From the NCBI GenBank assembly GCA_016785225.1, contig JAFBJZ010000411.1, forward strand, positions 1,540,001 to 1,604,000: a DNA stretch of 64,000 nt. The letters run 5' to 3'. The notes beneath the pieces were generated by a model. It made no database searches and had not been told where the DNA came from. It saw only the letters and a program-made list of their open reading frames with translations. Below, one piece after another: positions 25,701 through 38,900 of this stretch. Origin of the DNA: Psettodes erumei (Eukaryota; Chordata; Actinopteri; Pleuronectiformes; Psettodidae). Both the position numbers and the translations under genes were made by a program. Numbering within the stretch: position 1 is the first letter of the stretch; each line of letters opens with the position of its first letter.

Positions 25701-27835
25701 CCACCACCTTCTTCTCTTCTTGTGTTTTGACAGTGCTGAAAAATCAGGACTGCAGCTTTTCCACGTAGTGGGAGTGTGTGTCCATCTGTGTGCGCATGCG
25801 TCAGTATGGAAGCACCCAACATGTTCTTGCCCCAATCGCTCCACATTTCCACAGTTCAAATTTGAAAATCACATCAATGGAAATGGGAGGAAATCGCAGT
25901 GTTAAAGGAAAAAGGCATTTTGAAAGAGGAGTGCAAGTGTGTGTGTGTGTGTCATGAATAGCCGTCTAAAGAGAGACCTCTCTAAGGGTTGAAGGCAGAG
26001 GGCAGAAGGGAAGCTACACACACAGAACTGCAGGGGGGCTGTATCGTTTGAAGGCCGGGTTTTGTGTTCACACACACACATCCAATCCGGGACTCTCTAT
26101 TAATGACACACACAGTGCATCCTTTCTGGAAATTTATGCCACTATGATATTCAGTAAAAAACCTGTTAGCAGTAGCTTTGTGTGCATTGTGCTTGTGCTC
26201 ATGTGTGTTTATTTGTTGTACATGTCTGCTATGAAACACCTCGTAGCTCATGCAAGCGAGCGCACTTCACTGAGTCTATGTAAGGACGTGTGCACAAGCA
26301 CACAAATGAACACGCAGCAAAGACATGCAAATGATCTTTCTTCCCTCCATGGTAGGAAGAGAAAACAAAAGCGAATGCAGCAACAAAAACAATTAGCCCA
26401 ATCAAGGGTGACAGAAGGCAATTAGAAGTAAAAGGTTTGAGGTGCCAAAAGCCACTCCATTACTGAGAAATCCTCTGGTGGAGTGCGTTGCTGAATAGGC
26501 TGAAGACACATGACTGACGTCTTTAACGATTCAAAGGTGTGCAAGGCGTGAAGCGGCACCCGTCCCTGAACTGAAATGAACGGCTGCTTTGTGACCAGTT
26601 GGAGCTTTCAGAGGAGAGTCGTCTCCACAAGGTATCATCAAACCACATCAAGTCAAAATGAGCAGCTGCTGTTTCCTCGCGAATCAATTTACATTATCCA
26701 CAGGCTGTGAGAAACGAGTTCTCGGCTGAAGATGCTAGATGAAGGATTTCATGCGTTTACTGTAAACAAGAGAAAGCTGGTGAAAGAAAGAAAATAAGTG
26801 ACAGGTGTGGGAGTCTATCGAAATCAAGGCCACCTTTCCTATACACCCTGTTGTTTCAGATTTCTTTCAAGTACACGCACATGTCACCCAGCTAAAAGAA
26901 TTATGGGTAATATTCATCCCTTCTCTTCATACAGACTGTGAAGCAAAAACTTAGCAGAGTGATTGCACTGTGAGGGTTTGAGAGAGACCTTAAAAAAAAT
27001 CTAGATCCATATAATGATTTGAAGCTGCTTTTGTGCCATAAAGCAAAACTTAAAAATATAAAATCCACCTGGTGCCAAAGAATGTAAAAAGCGGCATAAA
27101 GCAGCACAGAAACTTCAAAACCTCTCACCGGTGGCTTTCTTTGAAAACCGCGAAACTGTTGATGCCAAACATTCAATAGGATAAATCACATATCGATCTT
27201 TAAATGAGCAGAAACTGAATTTCCTGTCGACTTTGTGTTGACTGTTCAACTCAGTCAGTACAAATGTTTCCCATCAACCCTCAAAGGAGCAGTGCATGAA
27301 CCCATTACACACATGAGGCATAACACAGTTTACGTGTACCGTTTACATGCTTACAGAATGTCTGCCAAGCGAAGTAAGCGCCCGTCAACAAGGCTGCGCT
27401 CATTGTCAAATCTTCCATTGCAGCGATGTGAGCTGCTACAGTATCTCTGCTCCATCCTGGTGGGAGAGATATTCTTTGTCTTGAGATTTACAGACATCTA
27501 TGAAAAATGCTAGTGTGAAGTCTTCAGAGAAAGGCGATGGCAGGGTAAGACCACGTTTGTGCCCTGAAAATGGTGGGAAAGAGTGTGCGGCGAGGGTACG
27601 CATCTTCAGAAACATGTGCGCTCTTGTTTTGAGGGTAGGATGAGAAAAGCCAGAGTGAGGAACAAGTCAAAATGAGTGGAAGCAGATGTAGGATAGATAG
27701 ATTTTGCGCTAATTTTAACAATGACAACAGCTGTAGAATGCACACCAAACTGACGTGTCTTATTGACTGATTACAAAAAAGAGATAATCCACATCAGACT
27801 GTGTTTGGAGCGTTTGTATTCCCATGCTGTCTCAC
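24605..27835 (-). other. jade2: jade2 intron D-E, 3.2 kb
   Basis: Phase-0 intron, donor GTGAGA, acceptor CCCTGTAG. It contains a CA array at 25666-25697 and a short GT array near 25937-25951. The region 25200-25440 is CT-rich. I see no gene or recognisable mobile element. Confidence 0.88.
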
Positions 27836-28003
27836 CTCTGGGATCCATAAGGCACAGCTGACGTGGACCCACTTGGTTCCACTGCGGGTGGGCTTGAGGG
27901 CCCCCCCTCTCTTGGGGCAGAGCAGACATTTGGGCTGGACGCCCAGAGCGCAGGTCCGACACAGCCAGTTCCCCTGGGGTACCTTCAGGATGCCGTAACA
28001 TGC
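27836..28003 (-). CDS. jade2: jade2 internal exon D: end of PHD1 and zinc knuckle
   Basis: 168 bp, 56 codons, both ends in phase 0; acceptor GTCGCAG, donor GTGAGA. It starts ACYGILKVPQGNWLCRTC, which gives the last PHD1 zinc ligands. Then QPKCLLCPKRGGALKPT and WVHVSCALWIPE form the C-C-H-C zinc knuckle that links PHD1 to PHD2 in the PHD-knuckle-PHD (PZP) module shared by JADE, BRPF and AF10 proteins. The spelling GILKVPQGNW and the KRGGALKPTRSGTKW run fit JADE2-type sequences. The Gly-Gly of the knuckle is encoded within a run of seven G, and the frame is intact across it. Confidence 0.95.
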
Positions 28004-30094
28004 CTGCGACAGGGAGAAAGAGGGAGAGTGACAAAGAAGTCAAGGGAGGTGGTGATGAGAAAATGATGGGTAAAGAGAGACCCTTCATAATGTCAGAGAT
28101 ATGCTGGTAGATTGCTATTTAAAAAAACAAAAAGTGTTTTCATGCTGTCCCTATTTTATATTGTCTGTAAGCATTTTTCTATTAGTCTATTAGTATGTGG
28201 ACGGTTTTTCAGCTGTGTTTTTATAGTGTTTTGAAATTGCACTGCACATAAGTAGCAGTCCTTATCCTATTGAATATTATACAACGACAATAAAGCTTTC
28301 TATTCAATTCGATTTTATTTTATTACCCTTGGACCAGGCCAGTTGTTTCCCCCTTTACTATATGGTCATGAAAGTGATCTTGTCATGTAACTCTTGGCAA
28401 GAAGGAAAACAAGCGTATTTTCCAAAACGTTAAATTATTCCTTGAGGGAATGAGAGGATGGAAAAGTTGTTATGGCAAATAAAGCACAATATTAAAAGAC
28501 AAGTCAATATTTTACTGTTCTCTGTTATTTTACTTTCACAAGCCATGCCACTAGGAAATTAGATCCAGAAGACACACTTTAAATTAACATGAACACTGTG
28601 AAAAGAACAACATGAATGCAGTCATTTATTGGTCATCGCACGTCATTTGGTTGCCAGCGCTCAGATTCTGGGGCAAGAATGTTTCCCCAACCACAAAAAC
28701 CAACCACCCCTGCTGGCCACTACCGAACTTTTATCAAGTATCAATTTCCAAAGCGGGTTTTGAGCAGCCTGGAGCAATGTAAAATAAATATAAAACATAT
28801 CATATACTAGTACTTTCTCTGGCAATATACTATATATATATATATGCACATATGTCACACATGTCTAATAAAATATGCAAAATCACTGGTATGATCTTGT
28901 CACAATCTTACTGTTTCCAACTTAAGTTTTTTTTTATTCGATAATGTCCCTCGGGATCAGAAACAGATAATGATTTTATTGTCAGATATGATTTACTCCC
29001 TAACAGCCTGAGAGTGCCTCTACTGTGGCAAGCAAATCATTATAAATGCCTCTTGTATGCAATCACTCGCCCTGTTTTACCGAGGGAAGGATACATGTTA
29101 TACGGTTGAAAAGCTAAGATGCACAATCAAGTTTGAGGAGTTTAAGTCTGGGGAAGGAGAGGACAACTGCCAGCTGAACTAATAAAAACACAAAATGAAA
29201 CATAAGAATAAAAACATGTTGGGGTTTTTTACAACGAAAAATCTACTTCTGTCTCACTTCTGGTTCACTTGATTTCATTTTTTTCCTATGCACTCACTTT
29301 TGATTTTGTTGAGAATTTTGTAAAATGTCCTCAGCCCCTTGAAAACTCAGACAGAAAAAAAGATGCCTTTGAAATGGCCAAATCTTTAGTGGCAGTACCT
29401 AAAAATATAATATTACATCAGGTCACTTTATCCCTTTTTCACTGAAAGTGTGAGTGTCCCTCTAAAATAACTTAAAATATTAATAATTTACAGTTTTAAA
29501 GGTTTCTTCCAAAAAGGGTTTCGAGACATGCAAGTCCTGAGCAAAAGTCCCACATCAAATGGTTTTCTCGGCTTGTCGCTACATGATATATAAATAAAGT
29601 TATGATACAATAAATTAAACATGTTTAGTGTATCCACTGATCAAAAGACAGACTCAGAGGGTTTCAATAAAGTCAGCATCTGGTAGACAAAGAGCTACGC
29701 AACGAAAATAAACTGGGTGTGTGTGTGTGTCAGTGCCGATGGGATGGACAGAATAATTAACACTGTGTTAACAGCAGAGCGCCCTCAAGCCTCAGGATGT
29801 CACAGGCATTTGTGAAACTGCCACTGTATGTGTACTTTCACGCCACTGACGAGTGAAGTTGGAGGGAGAACCATAATCAGCTCTCAATGAAACAGCTGAA
29901 CCCTGTCACCGATGATGATTTGGCATTTTACATTTAGGTTTTTAGCCATTTAATTCTGTAAAAAATTTGGAGAAAAGCCAGAAGCATGACGAATACACAA
30001 ACATCTACATGCGTGCGTGCACACACACACACACACACACACACAGACTGTGCATCAACAGAAATAATAACGAATGAATTCCTCCATTACTGAC
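28004..30094 (-). other. jade2: jade2 intron C-D, 2.1 kb
   Basis: Phase-0 intron that splits PHD1, donor GTCAGT, acceptor GTCGCAG. It contains a retroelement-like 3' tail at 28240-28320, a short TA array near 28829-28844 and a CA array at 30020-30045. No coding sequence was recognised. Confidence 0.9.
28236..28320 (+). mobile_element. Possible retroelement 3' tail
   Basis: AATTGCACTGCACATA, then ACAACGACAATAAAGCTTTC followed by TATTCAATTCGATTTTATTT repeats. ACAA-x-GACAATAAAG plus a degenerate ATTC-type tail is a familiar end of fish non-LTR insertions. Only the tail is seen, and an old simple repeat is possible instead. Confidence 0.45.
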
Positions 30095-30306
30095 CTGGTG
30101 AACACAGACGTTGCACTTGTCGCAGAAGACCATCTCGTTGCCGTCCTCCCCCTCTGGTGAGCGGCAGACGTCGCACACCACATCTTCATCGTACTCGATG
30201 CCCAGGCCTTCTTCCGTCTCGATGGCCTGCCGCATCTTCTCCTCGCACACACTCTCCAGCTCGACCAGAACACACTCCATCGTCAGCTCATCCAGCTCAG
30301 GTAAGG
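30095..30306 (-). CDS. jade2: jade2 internal exon C: first half of PHD1
   Basis: 212 bp, acceptor CCACCAG, donor GTCAGT. Two bases complete an Ala codon with exon B, then 70 codons. It reads LPELDELTMECVLVELES, then EEGLGIEYDEDVVCDVC, then GNEMVFCDKCNVCVHQ. This supplies the first five zinc ligands of the PHD1 finger: CDVC, FCDKC and the His of CVHQ. The IETEEGLGIEYDEDVVCDVC neighbourhood is nearly invariant in JADE proteins. PHD1 of JADE1 is known to read the unmodified histone H3 tail; the same role here is inference by homology. The exon ends exactly at a codon boundary after CVHQ, so PHD1 is split by an intron before the ACYG of exon D. Confidence 0.95.
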
Positions 30307-33177
30307 CTGGTGGCAAAAATAAAACTTGTTTAGCTTCTTTTAAAGTGTATTATCTCAAACTCAGAGGTTGAAACCAAACATAAAACCCTGGTGAGGCTGG
30401 GATGACCGGGATGAAGAAAGGAGATGGACGGGTGATTGGCAGAGGGTGTTATCGCTTGGGTAAAGAACGTTATCACCATTGTCAAAAACTTTTTTCTTTA
30501 CTATAAGAGAGGAGGAAGGTTTTTTTATGTACTCCCATTGTACAAAACACATACACTCCCAATCATTCAAAAAGTGCTGAAAAGCAAAGGTTGATTACCA
30601 TGAGGAGGAGCTGTGAATATCTGAGACAGAACTGAGCCTGTTCAAAGCAAAGGAAGTGAAGTTACGGTGTCAACAATCACGTTTCTTTTAGTTCTTCTTA
30701 TTGACAAGGACAGTAATAGGAAGCTGCTCACAGGAAAGTCAAAATGAGAGACAATTTGCCAAATCCAACTTATTTTCTGCCAAAACACTTCGTCTCTTGC
30801 TTAAATTGGAAATGTGCACAGCTCTCCTCTGCATTTCAACCTCACAAGGTCACTTTCTGTTTTTGCTGGGCTCGTCAAGGATGAATTCGGCTGCAGGATG
30901 TGGGAGTATGTGGAGCTGCAGTTGACACATAACGAGAGAAAAGCAGAGAAATGTTACACGTTTCTCTGTCGGTACAGGTCCATTGGCAAACAAAGCCAAA
31001 AACGACAAGGTTTGCTGTTGAGCGCTTCTTGCCCACAGCTCACCATGCCAATGTGTGTCAGCAGTAGCTTTAGTATTCCTGCTCCATTTGCATCTCAAAG
31101 TAATGCCTTGCTCTCAGGCTGGTTAATAGTTGATGAAAACTGATTTAACTGGCAAATGCAAGATTTCGTACTCATAAAAAAATAAAGGATTTGAAGTACC
31201 ACGAATATAAACAGCCTGGTTTCCAGGACAGTGGCAACCAGATGTGGCACATTAATATCTCATTATATGCAATAAGATTACAGTGATTATACAAAATGGG
31301 AAACGGTAAGGCATTAGATCTAGTGAAAAAAAACGCCTTTTTCTGAAATGATTATGTGGATAATTGTTCTTAAACAGAAATAAAGGGGAAGGATGATGTT
31401 ACTTGGTGACTGCAGTACACCACAGATCTTGAATGCTGGCTGTAAAAGACGACCATGCCCACGCGAATCAAATTACAGTCTGTGGAGTCATTTGCTCAGT
31501 CCCAATCTCGAATAGAAAAACATTAAGGCTAAGGTGATCATTTTCAGATTCAATATTTACATTTTTCTGTCATACTGCCTCGCCTGAATCCCCCATGCAG
31601 CAATAAAGAGACTCCCGCTGTCCTGGATTCTGCAGTTGAGGATTATTTACTGATTTATTTGAAGGATTTCGGCACTCAGTTGGGAGGGTTTGGGGTTTTT
31701 TTAAGTGGAGCTGAGCATCCGGTGTCTCAATCTGTTATTTATGCCACTCAATCAAAAACCCCAAAAACAGACACAAAATTTTATTTACTGACTCTTGAGC
31801 ATCCCACTGCCAACATGGTTACTGTGTAACCTGAGCTACGTTTTTCACAGAAAGCAGCAGAGCTTAGACTCACGCAGATCCAACCAAAACACTGTTATTC
31901 TTCGGCATTATTTTGGAAACACATCAGCTTCAATATGAAAGTCGACACTTCCTGCTGATTGTGAAAACAGGCCAGATGTTGGCATGAACGAAGACCTAAA
32001 AGAGAGGAAAAAACTTGCGACGGTAGCTGTTCTGGATTTGGTGTTTTTTTGGAACAGCAGAGAAAAGGGAAGTAGAGTTAGATATTAACCTGCTGTGACA
32101 TTTACATCATGAACTGAGCACACACACACACACAGGAGGGAGGCGAGGAACATGATTTACACATGACGTGTGAGTGTGTGTGCTGTCTTTGTCCTGTGAA
32201 CTGTGCGTACTTTCAGTACATTTACTGTATATTTATCTTGGTGTGCGTTTCCGTGTTTGTACACGACAGCTGAATTGACACGCAGATACGTTTCGCTGTG
32301 CACTGTGTCCGTGCGCATGACGTATGTCCTTTCATTTTATTACGAATGCATATTCTTGACAATATGAATTTTATGGAGTTACTTGGTATTTGGTGAAGTG
32401 AAACAGAAAATGCCAAATCATCCCATCATCAGTCCAGAGACGCACAGCCTCTTCCAGCAGAACCAGTCGTCCGTCTGTTTGTTTGGTCTAGCACCGAAGG
32501 TTATGCGAAACAACCCGCTTCTCTTCCAGGAGACACTGGCGTGTGTGTGTGTGTGTGTGCGTGATTTAAGGACAACGTGTCCCAGAAATAAGGCCTGAAA
32601 CCCCAGTGGGGATTTATAAACACAATTACTACGCTTTATCTGAAAGGAGCCCATCAGATATCAAATAAAATGGTGGAGATGGGAGCGATGCTCGGGGTCA
32701 GCAGTTGTCACCGTGGCGAAATGGAGCACGCAGCAAGGCAGAGGAGAGGGAAAGTGACAGAGGAAACTGTGGAAAGAAAAGACACGGGGAAGACGGAGAA
32801 AGGAGGGCAGGAGAGCAAGGAAAAGGAAACTAAGAAAAAGATGACGTGCAGTCACAGTACAAGATAGTTAGAGCATTTTTTAACACGTTACTTATAGTAA
32901 ATATTTGATTTAAAATGTTAGAAAAAAGATGAAAAATTTACACATTGATGGGACACATCAAAACTCACCGTGTTGCTCTTAGGCTATTTGGAGTCTTTGA
33001 TATCAAATGATTATTGGTAAATGAGGGTAGGTTATGTAACTTTTAATGAAATTCAGTGAACGGAAGATTTGGCCAACTCATCTAATTTTCACAACACACC
33101 ATGATAGCAATTATAAACCATGTTCGCTGCCTTCCCAAACTCTTCCTGTGACGCAGGTGGGGGCCATTTGCACTCAC
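30307..33177 (-). other. jade2: jade2 intron B-C, 2.9 kb
   Basis: Phase-1 intron, donor GTGAGT, acceptor CCACCAG. It contains a GT array at 32541-32559, a short CA array near 32120-32134 and a purine-rich stretch at 32730-32840. Nothing else was recognised. Confidence 0.9.
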
Positions 33178-33332
33178 CCATCTGCCTGAACTCTTGGTTG
33201 ACCAGCTCCAGCCAGGCGACATCCAGATCATCCAGGTCGTAGCAGCTGTAGAGCTGGGTGGGAGGAGGCTGGGTGTCACTCTCTGTCTCCTGCCCGTTGC
33301 TGGACAGGCCTCCTGTCAACTCTGGCATCGAC
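33178..33332 (-). CDS. jade2: jade2 internal exon B: linker before PHD1
   Basis: 155 bp, acceptor ...GATGCAG, donor GTGAGT. One base completes the Arg codon from exon A; 51 codons follow and one base carries into exon C. The peptide begins SMPELTGGLSSNGQ, has a short proline/glutamine stretch (TQPPPTQ), then CYDLDDLDVAWLELVNQEFRQM. The motif YDLDxxDxxWLExxNxE is the conserved segment just ahead of PHD1 in JADE proteins and keeps the Asp, Trp and Glu positions. The Ser/Pro-rich first half is the poorly conserved part of the family. An in-frame ATG lies four bases into the exon, but I see no promoter or 5'-UTR evidence for using it as a start. Separated from exon A by about 30.4 kb of intron. 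Confidence 0.92.
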
Positions 33333-34899
33333 CTGCATCAGACACAAATATACATGCAGGAAGTTTATTGTGTGGTCTGGAAACACAATAGATAAACGTT
33401 GAAAAAAAAGCTCCTTGTTTGGTTAAGTCAATGAAATTATGAACCTCTGATGGGTTATAATTTCAGCTCTTGATAAACAAATGAATTGAGTAACAACATA
33501 GAGCATGGAGCGCTGTGGTTGCCCGGACATGTGGGCTTCAGTTGTGTATCTGTACACTGTCAACACTTGCCCAGTACAGCACAACCTCAAATATGTCATT
33601 GCATTTGCATTGCATGTACTGCTGCATCAAGCATTAAAGTGATAATGGAAGTTTCATCTTAGTTCTACCGGCAGTTTTTTTTTTTAATCTTCTGTTCCCG
33701 AGGGACCACATCCCTAAAATAAATAAAACTGTATTTATTAAGGGGAGATTTATTTAACACAGCTTTCTCACAGTTCAGTCCAATCAAAACATGGAAAAAG
33801 AGCCACAGCTGGTAATCAAACAGAGAGAGCAATGAGACTTTTACTGAAATAAACATATTCCGCATTACGATAAAGAAAGCCGCCCTTTGACAAACAGCAG
33901 TTATAAAATAAGGGATGTTATTGGAGAGTTTTGTGGCACTGAACAGAGATGGTGGACAGATCATTTAAATACACCCTTCATACAGCAGCAGCACGTGTGA
34001 CACGGCTCAGCTGAACTCACATACTGTCTGTGTGTCACACAAAGTTGGATTAGCTAATTGCAGAAATAAAAGTTTCGTTTTCCATGCCTCTCCCTCTCTT
34101 CAGGGAGTCAGTTAAATGATGTTTAACATTGACTTTTATCCACCCCTGTTTCAGAGTTGTTAATTAAGTCCCTTGGAAGTCCTTCATCATAAAAGAGCGT
34201 AAGAAACTTTGTCTATCAACACAACTATGGTGACATTTTTAAAAACACTTGCAGGATTTGCTGGAAAGCCCTTCTTATGTATTAGGGCTCTCCTTTACGA
34301 TCAGGTCCTGGCCTCACGGTCCAGAAAGTCAGACTCAGACTGTGACGGTCGCCCCAAAAAAAGAGGGAAAAAAATCCTATTAAAAAATAATGACAAATCA
34401 AGCGGTTGTAGGCAGCAGTGACAGGAAGCTGCCCCAGGCAGTGTCTGGTCTCTGGAGGCTCGGGTCCGAACGTCTCTCTGTCAACAACGGCAGGAAATGG
34501 GGTCAGGAACTGCACTCGACCCACTGGGAACCAATAAAGACACGAACGCGCTCATACACGCATTCATACACAGAGGCCCGTGTAACACATCTGGAAGAGT
34601 GAGGAAGATCTAAGAGCCAACAGACACATAAAATAAAGCAGGAGCAAATTACAAACACACAAATGCCATCAGACAGGGAGACACCACACCCAAGTAAAAA
34701 CTGGCACGCTGCACGGACCGCACACTCAATCTCCAAAGCAGTGTGCACAGTAACACACAAACACGCACACACCTCTTATTCACACACTTGCCTGGTATAG
34801 CCTTGACCTTTGCGTGAAAAGGTGAAGTGCGTCAGTGATAACACGACAACAAAACACAGCAACCTTTAGCTCTCTGTTCAATGCCCACCTTCGACGCCT

Positions 34900-35045
34900 C
34901 ATTATCATACCGCTCCGATATTATCATCATCCATCCTCTCACATCAAGCAGCATCGTGATCACCATCCTCCTCCTCCTCATCATCATTATCATTATCCCT
35001 CCCCATTATCGTCCCCACCACTGGCGTCATTATCATCACAACAGC
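34900..35045 (+). repeat. TCA/TCC triplet-rich tract
   Basis: Recurring ATC, TCATCATTATCATTATCC and CTCCTCCTCCTC strings form a degenerate triplet repeat about 1.6 kb upstream of exon B in transcript direction. Confidence 0.7.
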
Positions 35046-35558
35046 TGCCGCAGTTTAATTCAGTAATCTTCACTACAGTGACATGTTACAGGTGTTGCGT
35101 GAAATGGAAATGACAAAAACAATCAAATAAATAATTGACAGAAAAACAGATACAGGATTAAATATAAACACAAAAGTTGGCACTGGTATGATTTTACTAT
35201 GGATGTTGGAATAATAAAAGTTAAATTCTTGTGGGAGTTTTTCTACCATATAAACAATAAAATTTATACTTGTCTATACTGTAAATTATTTACAAAAAAA
35301 TTCTCATAATCATTTCTGTTGCCACCCTCCTTCCAATGTGTGTCCATCCTTACTTTTCAAACCTTTTCCCATCCCATCTCATCTCGTCCCCCTTCGCCTC
35401 TCCTCGTCTTATAACTTCTCTTTCATCTCTTCGTCTCTTCCCATCTTGCAACTATTCCAGTTTCACTTATTCTACCTTCTAACTTTGCATTCTTAGACTT
35501 TTATCTGATAGGGAAAGCATGTGCATATGTACATTATAAAACGGTCTAGACGTTCCGG

Positions 35559-35562
<4 letters not shown>

Positions 35563-35590
<28 letters not shown>
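35563..35590 (+). repeat. (GT)n microsatellite
   Basis: About 14 GT units in the 30-kb intron, about 330 bases from the opposite-sense CA array at 35922. Confidence 0.93.
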
Positions 35591-35593
<3 letters not shown>

Positions 35594-35918
35594 TGTTGCC
35601 CCAATAACCAATCGATGTAATCGTCCTGTTAATATGTGCATCAGTGATCAGTAGCATTTTCACAACTGATACTGCATCCATTAATCTAATGAAAAGCACA
35701 GATCGGATCCATTTCTGGCTGCAAACAGACGATTTAGACTGCCTGTACACGATCAATGGATGCAAATGCATAATCATTGACAAATCTAAAACGCTACAGT
35801 CTTTCTGTGAGGACAACAAGGCAGAAAACGGAAACTGCTCGGGCCTAGTATCAGGCTGATATCTGATACTGGACAAACAGGCCTGGCCAGTCAACTGGCA
35901 TGGGAGAAAGGAGAGAGA

Positions 35919-35921
<3 letters not shown>

Positions 35922-35966
<45 letters not shown>
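35922..35966 (+). repeat. (CA)n microsatellite
   Basis: About 22 CA units without interruption in the 30-kb intron, preceded by a short GAGAGA run. Confidence 0.95.
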
Positions 35967-35968
<2 letters not shown>

Positions 35969-38900
35969 GAAGGCAGAATAGGTATTGTACTGGAAACACT
36001 GGGTTGGTTGTTACTGTTATGTAATGTTAAATGTAACATCAGTGTCTCATTACATGAGTGGGTGGTGGATATTGCATTATGAATGGATGAGCCTGGTGAT
36101 ATTCAATATTTTTGTTTTTGTCAACAAAAAAAGACCAAAAGCAAAAGTGTGTAAGTCAATCTCTGTCCCTATCTGTAGCACTAAGCCCCGAGCCCATTAG
36201 TTGTAGCTGAAGATGTTAATCTTTAAGGTGACATCCTCAGATGTCTTGTTTTTTTGATTTTCCTGGACTTATTTGCCCTTGTTTTTTTCACCATTTGTTA
36301 ACCAGCTGACAACGATTAAATTATCCAAGCAGAGAAAAGGCACACAATGTCTGACTGAGGAAATATTAGGAGAAAAAACGAATCAATGCCAATCAAATCT
36401 TCACTGTGGACACATTTCAAGAGTATTTTTTAAAAATTTGACTCCAAGGTTTTTCTCCTTTTGAAACCCAGTGCCTGGATAAGGGAAGAATATTTTTGAC
36501 AAAAATAATAATCATAAAGAAACCTTGGAAATCTTCTGTTTACATTTGAGGATTCCTAATGAGAAGAGGAGCAGAGGGGGAATATTTAGATGTTCCCTCC
36601 TTAGAATCATAACAATACGACAGCCGAGCTGGCTTTGATCTTACTGGTGCCTCCTGTGAAATATTTATGAGGAGGAACTACACACCGTGGGGCTCGGATT
36701 CTTAAAACAGCGAAAACCAAGCGCCCCTTGACTCAGTTCCTCCTCCAGCTCTGAGGCCCTGAGCAGAAGTGTCTTTGGTTTACTCCACTGGATGCGTCTC
36801 TGGGGGGCAGACGAGTGAGAACTGTAAAGTATATCTTGTGGCGTAACACTACTGAATGGGATGTTATATGAGCTCGGGCAGGAAGGACAAGTGATTTATC
36901 CCATTGTGTGTGGGTGAAAGTGAAAGATAGAGCGAGTGAGATACCTGGGTCAAATAACTGATGCAAATGATTCCTCTGCAAGCAAACTGTTTTACTCTTA
37001 CACCGTTCACACAGCCTGCATTTCCAAAGTAAGCAGACACAGCAGGCTTAGTATGTAAATGTGTTCCTATACAAACTAACCAGATGGCCACACATGACAT
37101 ATAATCACCCACAGTTTAGCATCACAATTAAAATGTCATTTTTATTTTCCTAACCTTGTGGAAATACTCACGGTGTAGTGTACTATAACGCTAAAGCTTA
37201 GTGGATGTTTTTTGATTTGCAGTAATATATAAACTGCAACATATGCAAATAAGTAAAGTGATATCTAAATATTGAAAATGAAAATGACCTACACTATCAG
37301 TGAGTAAATTTTCATGTACTCAAATCGATCCTTCCCATTTATAAGTACATAAGTACAGGCTAAATCCAGCAACGCCACAAACTAAAGCCTCCTCAATGAA
37401 AACAGTCAACAGAGACCGAACAGGGGAAAGGACAATGCTTGCAACAGAAGCAGAGACAGATATTTTTTAAAAAGGCTCATAGAGAAAGAGGGCATGAAAA
37501 ACCCGGTCTTGTCATCTTCACTCTCCTCGCTCCCATATGTTTCTCACCAGTGTGTAAATCTCACTCTCCTCCTTTTCATAAAACGTCAATAATAATCTCC
37601 TCTCAAGGAGGGATGAAGTGGACGGTGTTTACATAAGAAATTTCCAGTGTGGGCAAAGCGACAGCGGCTGAGCTCAGCTCTCAGTCTGACTCTCTGCCCA
37701 CACAAGACACGTCTAGTTCAAACAGACATCAGCTCCTGACAGGTCTCTCATGAAGAATAGGAAGTCATTCTACATAAGCCTGGAAACATAGATGAAGCCA
37801 AATGGGAAATGGGATGGAGAATGAGACAGAAAGAAATATAAAATGAGATGGGGAAAAATAAGGGGTGAGGGGATTATGGGGGAAAAGGAATATAGGATAG
37901 GAGAAGTGAAGCAGTCATCTAAGGAGAGAGATCAGGGAGAAAGAAAATGAGCAATGTGGTATGATATCATCCGCTTAAAAGTCTGAAGGATTCCTGATAA
38001 TGTTCACAATCTGCCACTTATTCTAAAGTCACAGTCCAAGACTGCCTTGCTATTTGCCATCTGCCTGCCTGAGAGCACAACACTCTAACAAGAGTTTCAC
38101 TTTTTTTCACAACCTCACAGAAAATACTCTTAATTAGCTACAGATGATTAAATTTGCCAGTAACAGCTGTCATTTCAGCTGGTAATATCCCTAATTTCCT
38201 GCAACAACTTTCACCTCCTCAAAACATGCAAAGACAGATTTGTTAATAATTTGAGCTATGAATAGAATTACAGCACTTGCAGGTTCAGGGTTTTATAGTT
38301 AGAGGAAAGTCAGGAGAAACCAATTTCAGAGGAACACAGGTAGAAAAGATGAGAGAGGAGGTGATAGGGTGAAATGGATGAAAAATAAGGGGTGGGAAAG
38401 GGAGGATGGATGGCAGGACGCTTTTTCTTCCAGGTTCTCAGCAATTTGATCTTGACAGGTTTAGTTTATCCGAAGTCAAGACATAAAATTCTATTTAAAT
38501 TCTTTTTTTTTATGGCACCATAACAGCACGGGAAGGAGAGAAAGTCTGAAGGAAAAAAAACAATCGACGTTGGATGGGTGTGCTCCAGGAGAACTTGAAA
38601 GATAAGGGTGTTACTTTGAATACAAAATTAAACCACTTGTTCAGACATACCATTCTTGTCAGATGCAAACAATCACTTCCCTGTGTGTACATACTGTGGT
38701 CTGTGTGTGTCTTTGAAATAATCTCTCATTCTTGAAATACCTCACTGTCACAGAACCGCTGAGAAAACTGGCTAGTCCCTTTTCTTCCCTGTAATCCCCC
38801 CTCTTTCTTCTCCTGGTTTTCACACCAGATTCAGTGTGTGTGTTTGCGCGCGCGCACGAGACAGAGACAGAGTGAGTGAGTTGTGCCAACAGCCTCTTAT

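Noticed and set aside
27771..28088. 105-codon minus frame over exon D
   Set aside because: It is out of frame with the PHD finger; the true frame gives ACYG...WIPE with all zinc ligands.
28925..28960. Possible LINE tail around TGTCCCTCGGGATCAG
   Set aside because: Only about 16 bases resemble the known tail, and no tandem end or AATAAA follows.
30005..30092. Extension of exon C into a frame reading VSNGGIHSLLF
   Set aside because: It runs through a clear GTCAGT donor into a CA array, and the protein continues perfectly as ACYGILKVP at 28003. The extension is intron.
33326..33328. In-frame ATG at the start of exon B as an alternative translation start
   Set aside because: A good acceptor precedes it, phase joins exon A cleanly, and no promoter or 5'-UTR features were seen.
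35493..35999. 168-codon minus frame rich in Val-Cys repeats
   Set aside because: The repeats are translations of CA/GT arrays, and the rest has no recognisable similarity.
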